The position numbers were made by a program, and so were the translations under genes. Below the pieces are notes generated by a model, which was not told the DNA's origin, did no database searches, and saw only the letters and a list, made by a program, of their open reading frames with translations. This document shows positions 40,842 through 64,000 of a stretch of DNA of 64,000 bases, piece by piece (the first letter of the stretch is position 1; every line of letters begins with the position of its first letter). This DNA comes from Lanius collurio. Its lineage: Eukaryota > Chordata > Aves > Passeriformes > Laniidae. Location: positions 6,139,877 to 6,203,876 of the forward strand of contig JACBWW010000028.1 of assembly GCA_020086605.1 (NCBI GenBank), given 5' to 3'.

Positions 40842-40849
40842 TATTTACA
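40842..40849 (-). promoter_or_regulatory. Candidate Pumilio response element (UGUAAAUA) in CEP120 3' UTR
   Basis: The sense RNA reads TGTAAATA about 130 nt after the stop codon. This is a perfect match to the UGUANAUA site bound by PUM-family proteins, which repress or destabilise mRNAs. A single 8-mer can occur by chance in AT-rich DNA. Confidence 0.3.
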
Positions 40850-40979
40850 TTGACTTCAAAGAGAGCTGACCATAATGTGCAAAACAAACCATGACATTAC
40901 ATATTTTGCAAAGTACTATAGGCTTATAAAAGTCACTCTATTCAGATTTTGGCTGTTTCTAAAAACTTTTTGCATGCTT

Positions 40980-64000
<23,021 letters not shown>

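Larger units (their letters stand above)
40430..40979 (-). other. CEP120: CEP120 3' UTR (proximal part, end uncertain)
   Basis: Sequence immediately after the stop must be transcribed as 3' UTR, but its end cannot be fixed from sequence alone. The first AATAAA hexamers on the minus strand are at 40477-40482 and 40430-40435, which would give a UTR of about 0.5-0.55 kb. More distal AATAAA sites at 39573-39578 and 39071-39076 would extend it to 1.4 or 1.9 kb. It is AT-rich and contains a short AC/TA simple repeat at 40740-40764. Confidence 0.6.

Overview
This window is vertebrate nuclear DNA, most likely from a bird. It is AT-rich. It carries a decayed, antisense-oriented CR1 LINE (17231-17990) of a type that closely resembles avian CR1. 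Its one recognisable gene is split into exons with canonical GT-AG introns. There are no operons, ribosome binding sites, CRISPR arrays or other prokaryotic features. From remembered synteny (human 5q23.2, order PRDM6 - CEP120 - CSNK1G3), the locus would be expected on the avian Z chromosome; that is inference.

Right part (about 40400-64000): the 3' half of CEP120, encoded on the minus strand. Eleven coding exons join into one open frame of 507 codons plus a TAA stop (1524 bp in the window), and the gene runs off the right edge upstream. The exons encode the end of the protein's third C2 domain, a divergent linker, and the long C-terminal coiled coil with its conserved tail. Exon borders were fixed by hand from splice sites, uninterrupted frame and similarity to vertebrate CEP120 as I remember it. 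Introns range from 89 bp to about 10 kb. Below the stop codon lie a candidate Pumilio site and several candidate polyadenylation signals.

Left part (about 1-40400): I recognise no protein-coding exon. It is probably intergenic space downstream of CEP120, toward PRDM6 if human gene order holds. It contains the CR1 fragment, a nearly identical inverted pair of LTR-like repeats of about 235 bp (20119-20352 and 23865-24100), small tandem duplications, microsatellites, a few GC-rich patches and TAAT-rich stretches that could be regulatory. The ORFs here are short, unsupported and probably chance.

I found no convincing novel biological system. The most useful second looks are the inverted LTR-like pair, the run of six frame-neutral phase-0 exons in CEP120, and the unassigned ORFs at 36467-36865 and 14127-14696.
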